DNA from: Mariniflexile maritimum
GTDB lineage: Bacteria; Bacteroidota; Bacteroidia; Flavobacteriales; Flavobacteriaceae
Length of the DNA: 64,000 bases
NCBI RefSeq assembly: GCF_009746565.1
Contig: NZ_WRPN01000005.1
Span: forward strand, 1-64,000
Reading direction: 5' to 3'
The position numbers and the translations under genes are program-made. This document shows, one piece after another, positions 16,400 through 23,921 of this stretch; within the stretch, counting starts at the first letter, position 1; the number at the start of each line of letters is the position of its first letter. The notes beneath the pieces were generated by a model. The model was given only the letters and a program-made list of their open reading frames with translations. It was not told the DNA's origin and ran no database searches.

Positions 16400-19300
16400 A
16401 TGAAAATAATGTTACATAATTTTTTAAAAACGCTTACCAGACACATTATCTTGGTATTGTTTATTGGGTTGTGTTTTAATCTATCTGCCCAAGACGAATC
16501 GTTTGAAACGGCATTGCCACCAGCCCATTGGGCAACTACCAATGGCACACTGTCCACGTCTGCCGACCATTATAAATTGGGAACCCAATCGTTAAAGTGG
16601 GATTGGTCCAGTAACGCCGTAATTACCGTTAGTAACTTACAGAGCCAAGGCTTAGTGCCATCGCAAGTAACCAACTATAATTATAACATGTTTAGGATGT
16701 GGGTTTATAACACCGCTGCCATAAGTCCCCAATCCTTAAAAGTAGAGTTTTATGATGGCTCAGGAACTTTACAATACTTTTACAATGTGCAGTTAAATTT
16801 TACGGGATGGCGCGCAGCTTCGGCCAGTTATCTGTATGAGATGTCCGGAACTAAAAATACCACCAACATTACAACCATGAAAATTAAGGCACCTTCTTCT
16901 GGAAATGGAACGTTCTTTTTTGATTTCATCGATTATACCATGGCCAGGAATGATTCGAGAAGCGCCGACTACCAGCTCCCGTTTATCACCTTGGATAACG
17001 ATGAACATTGGGGCGACGTCATGTATTTTCAATCCTTGCCAAAAACCGTTCCGTTGGTAACGCCCACAGCACAAGAGCTATCCGATGTAGCAGCCATCAA
17101 ACAAGCCTATGATAACGCAATTATAGGAAGTGCGCCCAGTGCCAGTGCGGTTTCCAATGCTATAACAAAATATAACGCACTAAATATTTCCTATGTAGGG
17201 GGGCTTGTAAAAGGCAATCCCATTTATGGAAAAGACTATCCAAATGCCCAAAATGTTCAAGCGGTAGAAGATTATTTGCTAACCTTCGCCAGAGATTATA
17301 AATTTACTTCAAGCACCACCAGTAAAAACTATTTCATCAATACCGTTAGGTACTTGCTCGATCAGGGTTATGCTGATGGAAGTGCCATGGAAACCATCCA
17401 TCATATAGGGTATTCTTTTAGAAACATCCCATCTGCCATCCATTTGATGAAAACCGAATTGGAAGCTGAAGGGTTATGGGTTGAGGCCCAAAAAATGGTT
17501 GAATGGTACACGGCACTCGATGGTATTTGGGAACCTACCGCCTCTAGCAGCAATATGGACGATGCCAATACACGGGCATTATACAGATTGGGTGCCTGTT
17601 TGTACAAATCAACCGATGCCGAAAAAGTGCAATATTTAAAAGGCTACAAACAGTATGTAGAAACTTTTTTTACATTGGTCCCTAAAGAAGGGCAAGGCAT
17701 GAAAATTGACTTTACCGGGTTTCACCACAATACCTATTATCCGGGGTATGCGTTTCCGGGATATAATAATTTGGCCGAAACGGTTAAGTACCTATCCGAA
17801 GGGCAATTTGCCGTTTCAACAGTTAAAAGAGATGTTTTTAAAAAATCAGTATTACTGGCAAGAGTTGTGGGTGCGAGTGGCGATATTCCCAACGCTTTAT
17901 CGGGCAGAAACCCTTTTGCTGCCGTACCTATTAAAAACGCATTGAAGAATTTAGGACTTGCAAATCCTGTGGATACCGATTTGGTTAAAGCATACAACTA
18001 TGTTTATGGTGCCGATTCGCAAACGGTTTCCTATGGAAATGAAACCTCACCAAATGGCTTTTGGCAAGTCAATTTTGCCAATTTGGGAGTTTACCGACAA
18101 GATAATTGGGTGGCCGACATCAAAGGGTTCAATAAGTATTTTTATGGTTCTGAGATTTATGCAACCGAAAACAGATACGGTAGGTACCAAAGCTATGGTG
18201 CTATTGAAGTTTTGTACAAAGGCGGTTATGGCAATTCCAGATTAAATATTAATGGTTGGGACTGGAATAAAACGCCCGGAGCTACCACCAAACAATTATC
18301 ATGGAACGACTTAAAGGCAGCGACCAGCAGACAGGACGAACTAACCGATTCCAATTTTGCGGCAAGTTTGCGTTTCGGTACAAAAAATAACTATTATATA
18401 GACGAGAAAATAGAAGGCACTTTCGGTGTTTTTGGGATGGATTTTGCACAGAAAAAGAACTCCCCAACGCACGATACCAGTTTCAAATTTAAAAAATCGG
18501 TATTCTGTTTTGATGGAAAACTGATTTGTTTAGGAAGCAATATCCAAAGTGCCACGGGCTTGATAACCACTAACTTATTTCAAAATTATTTAACCAGTAC
18601 GTCGTTGCCAACTACCGAAAACAATGTAGCTGTTACTGCGTTTCCGTATAACAACACACTAAGTGGCGTTTCCAACAATTGGTTGCTGGATGCTGCAGGT
18701 ACCGGTTATTTTGTGAAAAATGGCAATTCCATAGTGGTTGATAGAAAAAATCAAGATTCCCCTTCAGAAACTGGAAATGGCACGCTAACCAACGGCAACT
18801 TTGCATCGGCATACATCAGCCATGGTACAGCACCAAGTAACGATGGTTACGAATATGTAATCATTCCACAAACCACCGCAACCGATATGGTGGCCTTTAG
18901 TGCGAATATGGATACTAACGCGACTGCTTTTTATGAAGTCATTCAAAAAAACCAGAACGCTCACATTGTAAAATATAACGATATGTATGGCTTTGTGCTT
19001 TTTAGTGCAGGAAGCTATGGCACAACCACACCACTTAAAAACAATGACAAACCGTGTTTGGTTATGGCGCAACAAACTGCGGGTAATTTAAACCTATCGC
19101 TGGTGAGCCCCGATTTAAAATTTGGTGGCAGCAATGGTAACAGTCAAGTGGTTGCTATCGATATGACCCTAAATGGCGAATGGAACGTAGCCGCAAGTAG
19201 TGGTGGCAATGTAACCGTTACCAAAAATGCAGGGGAAACCATATTGACCATTGAAGCAAAAAACGGATTGCCAGTAGATATTTCGTTAACTTCTGGATTT

Positions 19301-20227
19301 GTAAACCCCCATTACCCCATCGTTTTTTATGAAGATTTTAGGTACGATGCAGGTTCAAATGGGTTTACCAGACATGTATTAAACGACGGTGGCCATCCCA
19401 CCCCTACAAGCATTGTAAATAGGGTAAGTGATGTGCCCGATTCGGCCGATACGAACAACCTATTTGATGCTGCTGTTGACAGACCTTTAAATAGAATACC
19501 ACAAGGAAGCGCCAATGCCCAACGCGCCATTGCAACAAATGGCAGCGATACCACTACCAATTTTCCCATAGATGCCTATGCGGTTTTTACAACCTTGGAT
19601 TTAACCGAGGCAAACCCACTTATAAACGCTTCAGATACTTATAAATACGCATCCTTTTGGACGGAAAGGCGCAATGGCGATGGCGATATTGCCACCATAA
19701 CCTTATTGGTTTCCACAAATTACACCGGTAATCCTGTAACGACTTCATGGACAGTACTTCCGCTGCTTTCTGGGAAATTGGCCGAAACTGCCGATGGCCT
19801 AACCTATGTAAAAGGCGTGATAGACTTAACGGCTTATGCCAATGGAGCAAATGGGAACACGGTAACATTGGCACTGCGTTACCAAGGGAGTGCAAGTGCT
19901 TATAGTCCATCGAATAGAAATGGCACATTTTATTTCTCCGACCTACAATTTTTTGTGCAATCGGCACCTTTGTCGATTTCAAAAAATAACGTGGAAGAGG
20001 ATGGCGTTTCAGTATATCCAAACCCTACCAATAATCTTTTCAATATAAAGATTTCAAATCCGAATGTTCAAATTAAAAAAGTTGTATTAACAGATGTTTC
20101 AGGTAAAATTATATATTCAAAAAACACCAAAACCATTAACGTAACCGGCTTTTCAAAAGGATTTTATTTTTTAAGTATTGAAACCAATTCTGGCAAATCT
20201 ATCACTAAAAAGGTGCTTGTGAAATAA
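16400..20227 (+). CDS. PL8-family chondroitinase-like lyase with extra C-terminal module and T9SS tail
   Basis: A 1275-residue secreted lyase. The signal peptide ends near FNLSA/QDE (about residue 31). An N-terminal jelly-roll of the chondroitinase ABC type (about 32-190) includes KSLKVEFYDG-like and FFFDFIDYTMARND segments. The alpha/alpha-toroid contains GFHHNTYYPGYAF, whose His443 and Tyr450 have the His-x6-Tyr spacing of the PL8 catalytic pair. SEIYATENRYGRYQSYG and the central beta-sandwich follow (to about 850). PL8 enzymes cut chondroitin/dermatan sulfate or hyaluronan by beta-elimination. Residues about 975-1195 form an added module that also exists as a separate secreted protein at 20405-21367. 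The end (about 1203-1275, VYPNPTNNLFNIKI...KKVLVK) is a type A T9SS sorting domain, so the enzyme should be at the cell surface or released. Exact GAG specificity cannot be read from sequence. Confidence 0.88.
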   Translation: MKIMLHNFLKTLTRHIILVLFIGLCFNLSAQDESFETALPPAHWATTNGTLSTSADHYKLGTQSLKWDWSSNAVITVSNLQSQGLVPSQVTNYNYNMFRMWVYNTAAISPQSLKVEFYDGSGTLQYFYNVQLNFTGWRAASASYLYEMSGTKNTTNITTMKIKAPSSGNGTFFFDFIDYTMARNDSRSADYQLPFITLDNDEHWGDVMYFQSLPKTVPLVTPTAQELSDVAAIKQAYDNAIIGSAPSASAVSNAITKYNALNISYVGGLVKGNPIYGKDYPNAQNVQAVEDYLLTFARDYKFTSSTTSKNYFINTVRYLLDQGYADGSAMETIHHIGYSFRNIPSAIHLMKTELEAEGLWVEAQKMVEWYTALDGIWEPTASSSNMDDANTRALYRLGACLYKSTDAEKVQYLKGYKQYVETFFTLVPKEGQGMKIDFTGFHHNTYYPGYAFPGYNNLAETVKYLSEGQFAVSTVKRDVFKKSVLLARVVGASGDIPNALSGRNPFAAVPIKNALKNLGLANPVDTDLVKAYNYVYGADSQTVSYGNETSPNGFWQVNFANLGVYRQDNWVADIKGFNKYFYGSEIYATENRYGRYQSYGAIEVLYKGGYGNSRLNINGWDWNKTPGATTKQLSWNDLKAATSRQDELTDSNFAASLRFGTKNNYYIDEKIEGTFGVFGMDFAQKKNSPTHDTSFKFKKSVFCFDGKLICLGSNIQSATGLITTNLFQNYLTSTSLPTTENNVAVTAFPYNNTLSGVSNNWLLDAAGTGYFVKNGNSIVVDRKNQDSPSETGNGTLTNGNFASAYISHGTAPSNDGYEYVIIPQTTATDMVAFSANMDTNATAFYEVIQKNQNAHIVKYNDMYGFVLFSAGSYGTTTPLKNNDKPCLVMAQQTAGNLNLSLVSPDLKFGGSNGNSQVVAIDMTLNGEWNVAASSGGNVTVTKNAGETILTIEAKNGLPVDISLTSGFVNPHYPIVFYEDFRYDAGSNGFTRHVLNDGGHPTPTSIVNRVSDVPDSADTNNLFDAAVDRPLNRIPQGSANAQRAIATNGSDTTTNFPIDAYAVFTTLDLTEANPLINASDTYKYASFWTERRNGDGDIATITLLVSTNYTGNPVTTSWTVLPLLSGKLAETADGLTYVKGVIDLTAYANGANGNTVTLALRYQGSASAYSPSNRNGTFYFSDLQFFVQSAPLSISKNNVEEDGVSVYPNPTNNLFNIKISNPNVQIKKVVLTDVSGKIIYSKNTKTINVTGFSKGFYFLSIETNSGKSITKKVLVK

Positions 20228-20252
20228 TTTTAACCCATCTCAAATTATAAAT

Positions 20253-20297
20253 CTTAAAGCTGTTTTTGTTATAGAAACCGGCTTTAAGGTTTTTTTA
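20253..20297 (+). terminator. Rho-independent terminator after PL8 gene 1
   Basis: An 8-bp perfect stem, CTTAAAGC (20253-20260) with GCTTTAAG (20281-20288), followed by GTTTTTTTATTT. It separates the lyase gene from the small secreted-module gene, which has its own C-rich promoter motif. Confidence 0.8.
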
Positions 20298-20310
20298 TTT
20301 AGAACAATAT

Positions 20311-20348
20311 CACCGCTTTTTTGAACGCCTACCCCCGTATGGTTATTG
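20311..20348 (+). promoter_or_regulatory. C-rich bipartite repeat, candidate HTCS site, 320-residue protein gene
   Basis: CACCGC (20311-20316), GAACGCCTA (20323-20331) and CCCCC (20332-20336), then GTATGGTTATTG. GAACGCCTAC recurs exactly before the GH88 gene (33382-33391). The final C-run lies 73 bp before the ATG, matching the 72 bp seen at susC 1. The spacing between C-runs is shorter here (about 19-20 bp). Confidence 0.5.
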
Positions 20349-20404
20349 TAGCGTATTATTAATTTTATCTACGAATTATACTAACTTTTTAAATTTTAAT
20401 TATT

Positions 20405-21367
20405 ATGAAAAAAATTACCCAAAAATTATTCTTTTTAATGCTAACGATTTTAGGTGTCTCAGCATTTGCTCAAACTACAGTTTATTACGAAGATTTTTTA
20501 AATGCTACAGGAAGAGGTTTTGAAGCCTTTGCAGTAGCCGATGGCGGTCAAGCAACAAATCAAATAATGAAGCGTGTAAATGATGTTACCGATGCAACCG
20601 ATAGTGACGGATTGTTTAATCCTGCAACCGATAGGCCTGCCAATAGAATACCTGTTGGTACAACTAGAGACCAAAGAGCCATTGCTACGGTAGGGAATAG
20701 TTCTGATACCAATTATCCAATTGATGCTTATGCGGTTTTTACAACTTTAGACCTAACAGATACTGGAAATGCACTTATTGGGCCAACAGATATTTATAGA
20801 TATGCTTCTTTTTGGACTGAAAGACGTTACGGAGATGGGGATATTGCTACCATAACCATGTTAGTGTCTACGGCATATACCGGAAATCCAGCAACCACAA
20901 CGTGGACAACCCTTTCATTACATTCTGGAAAAATTGCCCAAACCGCTGATGGCCTTAAATATGTTAAAGGAATTGTAGATCTATCGGCCTATGATAATGC
21001 TACGGTTACACTTGCTTTACGTTATAAAGGTTCTGGTAGTGCTTGGGGAGCTACTAATAGAAATGGTACATTCTATTTCTCAGATTTAAAGTTCTTTGTG
21101 CAGTCTTCAGCATTATCAACAAAAGATAATGTATTAAGCCAAGGCATCTCTATTTATCCAAACCCAACAAATGGTGTTTTGAATATTAGTTCCGAAGCCA
21201 ATATCGCTATCAAAAACGTAAGTCTTATTAATGTTATCGGCAAAACGGTTTATTCAAACACAACTGCTAAAGCCATTCCTGTAAGCGGTTTTTCAAAAGG
21301 ATTATACATTCTTAAAATTGAAGCGAAAGATGGTGGTGTGGCCACTAAAAAAGTAATAGTGAACTAA
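20405..21367 (+). CDS. Secreted free-standing copy of the PL8 C-terminal module, T9SS-sorted, function unknown
   Basis: A 320-residue protein with signal peptide [17 protein letters not shown]...AFA. It has one module (about 24-240) that is clearly homologous to residues 975-1195 of the PL8 lyase encoded just upstream: both share YYEDF/FYEDF, DRPx[36 protein letters not shown] and [12 protein letters not shown]9SS type A tail follows (about 245-320, [14 protein letters not shown]...KKVIVN). It has no catalytic lyase region. A glycan-binding or surface-docking function is plausible but not shown by any known motif. It has its own promoter motif of the HTCS type and a terminator on each side, so it can be made independently of the lyase. 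The codons differ substantially between the two copies, so the duplication is not recent. Confidence 0.85.
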   Translation: MKKITQKLFFLMLTILGVSAFAQTTVYYEDFLNATGRGFEAFAVADGGQATNQIMKRVNDVTDATDSDGLFNPATDRPANRIPVGTTRDQRAIATVGNSSDTNYPIDAYAVFTTLDLTDTGNALIGPTDIYRYASFWTERRYGDGDIATITMLVSTAYTGNPATTTWTTLSLHSGKIAQTADGLKYVKGIVDLSAYDNATVTLALRYKGSGSAWGATNRNGTFYFSDLKFFVQSSALSTKDNVLSQGISIYPNPTNGVLNISSEANIAIKNVSLINVIGKTVYSNTTAKAIPVSGFSKGLYILKIEAKDGGVATKKVIVN

Positions 21368-21390
21368 AAATAACAACCTATTTTTCTTAA

Positions 21391-21431
21391 AACACTTTAA
21401 AGATATAAAAACCTTTAAGGTGTTTTTTTTT
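21391..21431 (+). terminator. Rho-independent terminator after the 320-residue protein gene
   Basis: A stem AACACTTTAAAG (21391-21402) with CTTTAAGGTGTT (21413-21424), one G-T wobble pair and a 10-base loop, followed by a run of T residues. It marks the right end of the first half of the GAG locus before the restriction-modification operon. Confidence 0.85.
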
Positions 21432-21465
21432 GCTCATAAGTGTAACCTGATTAACCATTTTAATC

Positions 21466-21537
21466 AAAAACCAACACCCAACACCCAAAAAAACAGATTG
21501 CTTCGCGCGTGCTTCCCGAGCAATAACGGGCGTAACA
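21466..21537. repeat. Dispersed intergenic repeat, left flank of the R-M operon
   Basis: The sequence AACCAACACCCAACACCC, then an A-run, CAGATTGCTTCG and a tail with GAGCAATAACGGG. A near copy lies at 27006-27059 on the other side of the R-M operon in the same orientation. The wording (CAGATTGCTT ... GCAATGACG) is like a dispersed intergenic repeat common in flavobacterial genomes, so it marks shuffling-prone DNA and need not be a specific integration site. Confidence 0.6.
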
Positions 21538-21539
21538 AT

Positions 21540-23447
21540 TTAAAACACAATTTTCACATCTTCTTTGTAATTCTGTAATGTGCCGTTCAAACTCGCTGTC
21601 CAACCGTCAATGAATACTTTGCCGTTTTTAATGGCGTTTGAAAAATCATCGCTTGTTATGTTCTCGCTGTTGGTTATGTAGTAATGGTTGCCGATTTTGT
21701 AAATGCAATCTTTCACTACTTCTTCGGGAACTTGTGTTGGCTCGTCTAAACCAACCGTAAAAATCATATTGTAAATACGACTTAAAGCGTCTGTGTGGTT
21801 TTCAGTAAATGAAATTTGCCCTTTGTCGTCAACTTTCAGTTTTGGCGCTTCTACACTGTCAAACACTTTGAAACCAATGTCTAAACTATGATTGTTTTGA
21901 TTGTTGTCTGAACTATGATTGTTTTGATTAGTTTGATTGCCTTGATTATCCGAAAACAAATCATTTGAATCACGGGAATCAGGTAAATCACGGTTCAGAC
22001 TATTTTTGATTTTTTCTCCTGCTCGTTTCAGGCGTTCAATGGTAATGCTTGAAATTACGGGCGGTAGCTTGTTATCTATACAAAATTTGTATGCTGGCTT
22101 TTTCTTGTCAATAGGTTCATCTATTTGGCATAAAATAAATTTACGGTTGCCACCATCTTCGGCATTAAGTTGCATTACTGCATGACCTGTCGTTCCTGAA
22201 CCTGCAAAGAAGTCAAGAACAATTTCATTTTCTTTTGAAGCTAAATGAATAATTCTTTTTATCAATCTAATAGGTTTGGGAGTTTCAAAATATAATTCAC
22301 CTTCAAACAATTTTCTTAGTTCTTGAGCAGCTTCTTGATTATGAGCGACATCTTTGTGATACCATATTGTTAAAGGTGTTATACCTTCTTTTACCTCATT
22401 AAGAAATCTCTTTAATCTTGGAACATTATCACCATTTGCTCCAAACCAAACTCTATTCTCTAAAATTAATTCTGCAACTTTTTCCTTTGAAAATCTCCAG
22501 CATATTCCTTTTGGGGGTGATACTTTTCTACCAGAAGGAGTAGTTATTTCAAAATCATAATTTGAATTGTATGTTTTAACTGTCATATCACCAGAAACCC
22601 ATGCACCACGAGAATCATTGTCGGGGTTTTTATATCTATTCAAAGCTTCTTCATTTCTTTCAAGAAGATTAGGTCTGAATAATTCTTTACTTTTTGAATA
22701 GATTAGTATGTGGTCGTGGTTATCTGAAAACCATTTAGCATCATTTGAAGGTGCAAATTTCTTCTCCCAGATAATATTCGCAACAAAATTCTCCTCTCCA
22801 AAAACATCATCACAAAGTAGTTTTAAGTTGGCTTGCTCATTATCATCAATGCTAATAAATATAACGCCGTCTTTACTCAATAAATCTCTTGCCAACAAAA
22901 GGCGTGGATACATAAAAGCCAACCAACCATTATGGCTCTTTTTGGATTTGAAACTGAAATCCATTCTTGCAAAATCACCTTCGCTCAAATTAGCCAAACC
23001 CAAAACTTCTGCTTCTTCTTTATCAAACTTATCGGGATAAACAAATTCATCTTTGTCAGTATTATACGGAGGGTCTATGTAAATGCATTTGATTTTCCCG
23101 CTGTAATGGTTTTTCAGGATTTTTAAGCTGTCGAGGTTGTCGCCTTTTAGCACCAAATTTTCTGTTGTGTCAATATTCTTGCTCAACGTGTTATTTAGGC
23201 GTAATTCCTTTTCTGTTTTTTGAGCATATTTAGCCCGGGCAAAGTTTCTGCCTACAAAGTTTAAACCGTAACCGTTTACCTTTTCGTCAATGGGCAAACC
23301 CAAAACGGTTTTTAGTTCTTCTAAATTTATCTCGGTATCACTGATTACGTTAGGGTAGTTCTCTTTCAGAAAACTCAACAATTTGTTTTCGTTGTTTTCT
23401 GTGCCAACAACGGTATATCCTGCGTTTATAAATTCTTGTTCTGCCAT
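21540..23447 (-). CDS. mod: Type III restriction-modification DNA methyltransferase (Mod)
   Basis: A 635-residue DNA methyltransferase of the beta class. The catalytic DPPY (125-128, in CIYIDPPYNT) precedes the SAM-binding motif DFFAGSGTTGHAVMQLN (from residue 412). Homology lies with type III Mod subunits, which methylate adenine N6 and also provide target recognition for the Res subunit. The target-recognition region should lie between the motifs (about 230-390). Around residues 500-525 is an Asn/Gln-rich linker with a repeated QNNHS unit, encoded by a 19-bp direct repeat with 27-bp period (21884-21902, 21911-21929). It is the last gene of the operon, 39 bp after the GxxExxY gene, unlike the mod-first order of classical type III systems. 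The recognition sequence cannot be predicted. Confidence 0.9.
   Translation of the reverse strand: MAEQEFINAGYTVVGTENNENKLLSFLKENYPNVISDTEINLEELKTVLGLPIDEKVNGYGLNFVGRNFARAKYAQKTEKELRLNNTLSKNIDTTENLVLKGDNLDSLKILKNHYSGKIKCIYIDPPYNTDKDEFVYPDKFDKEEAEVLGLANLSEGDFARMDFSFKSKKSHNGWLAFMYPRLLLARDLLSKDGVIFISIDDNEQANLKLLCDDVFGEENFVANIIWEKKFAPSNDAKWFSDNHDHILIYSKSKELFRPNLLERNEEALNRYKNPDNDSRGAWVSGDMTVKTYNSNYDFEITTPSGRKVSPPKGICWRFSKEKVAELILENRVWFGANGDNVPRLKRFLNEVKEGITPLTIWYHKDVAHNQEAAQELRKLFEGELYFETPKPIRLIKRIIHLASKENEIVLDFFAGSGTTGHAVMQLNAEDGGNRKFILCQIDEPIDKKKPAYKFCIDNKLPPVISSITIERLKRAGEKIKNSLNRDLPDSRDSNDLFSDNQGNQTNQNNHSSDNNQNNHSLDIGFKVFDSVEAPKLKVDDKGQISFTENHTDALSRIYNMIFTVGLDEPTQVPEEVVKDCIYKIGNHYYITNSENITSDDFSNAIKNGKVFIDGWTASLNGTLQNYKEDVKIVF
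21884..21929. repeat. Short in-frame direct repeat inside mod
   Basis: AACTATGATTGTTTTGATT occurs at 21884-21902 and 21911-21929, a 27-bp (9-codon) period. It encodes the repeated QNNHS of an Asn/Gln-rich linker. Because the period is a multiple of three, copy-number change would alter linker length without a frameshift, so it is not a classical on/off phase-variation tract. Confidence 0.8.
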
Positions 23448-23486
23448 AATATTGTTTGAACCTTGATTTTCGTAAGATTTTAACGA

Positions 23487-23921
23487 TTATCTAGAAATAG
23501 GTTTGTATTTATTATTGAATATTCTTTTGTATTGCAGGCTATTTGATCCAAAATTGATAAGTAGGCCTGTTTCTAAATTATATGCTTCTAAATAATTTTT
23601 AGCTTGTGCCAAATGCACATCATCTAAATTGATTAGGGCTTTGATTTCTACTGAAATTTCAGCCATTACCAAAAAGTCAACTCTTCTCCCTCCGATATTA
23701 AAGCCTTTATAAGACAAAGGCATTTCAAATTCTCGTTGGTGTTCTATGTTTCGTAAATTCATTTCAATAGACAATGCACGCTGATAAACAACCTCCTGAA
23801 AGCCATTTCCTAAAGTGCGATGCACTTCCATAGCACTTCCTATAATATTGTGTGTAACTTTATCATGCTCTTCTTTTGTCATAATTAATCTTGTTAAATC
23901 TATTAATCTTGATAAAATCAT
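23487..23921 (-). CDS. GxxExxY-family protein (PD-(D/E)XK nuclease-like) inside the R-M operon
   Basis: A 144-residue protein of the GxxExxY family. The family motif appears as GFQEVVY within TLGNGFQEVVYQRAL. A nuclease-like core RRVDFLVMAEISVEIKAL has the Asp and Glu-x-Lys arrangement of PD-(D/E)XK folds. The family's biochemical role is not established, and members are often found in mobile or defence regions. The ATG at 23921 overlaps the TGA of res by 4 bp (ATGA), suggesting coupled translation. An in-frame ATG at 23880 (MTKEEHDKV) gives the more usual N-terminus and could be the real start. It is sandwiched between res and mod, so it might be an accessory subunit of this type III system. 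That is inference. Confidence 0.8.
   Translation of the reverse strand: MILSRLIDLTRLIMTKEEHDKVTHNIIGSAMEVHRTLGNGFQEVVYQRALSIEMNLRNIEHQREFEMPLSYKGFNIGGRRVDFLVMAEISVEIKALINLDDVHLAQAKNYLEAYNLETGLLINFGSNSLQYKRIFNNKYKPISR

Noticed and set aside
16793-17074. Antisense frames over the PL8, susC and sulfatase genes (for example 16793-17074, 42673-43041)
   Set aside because: They follow the codon structure of the real gene on the other strand and have no independent support.
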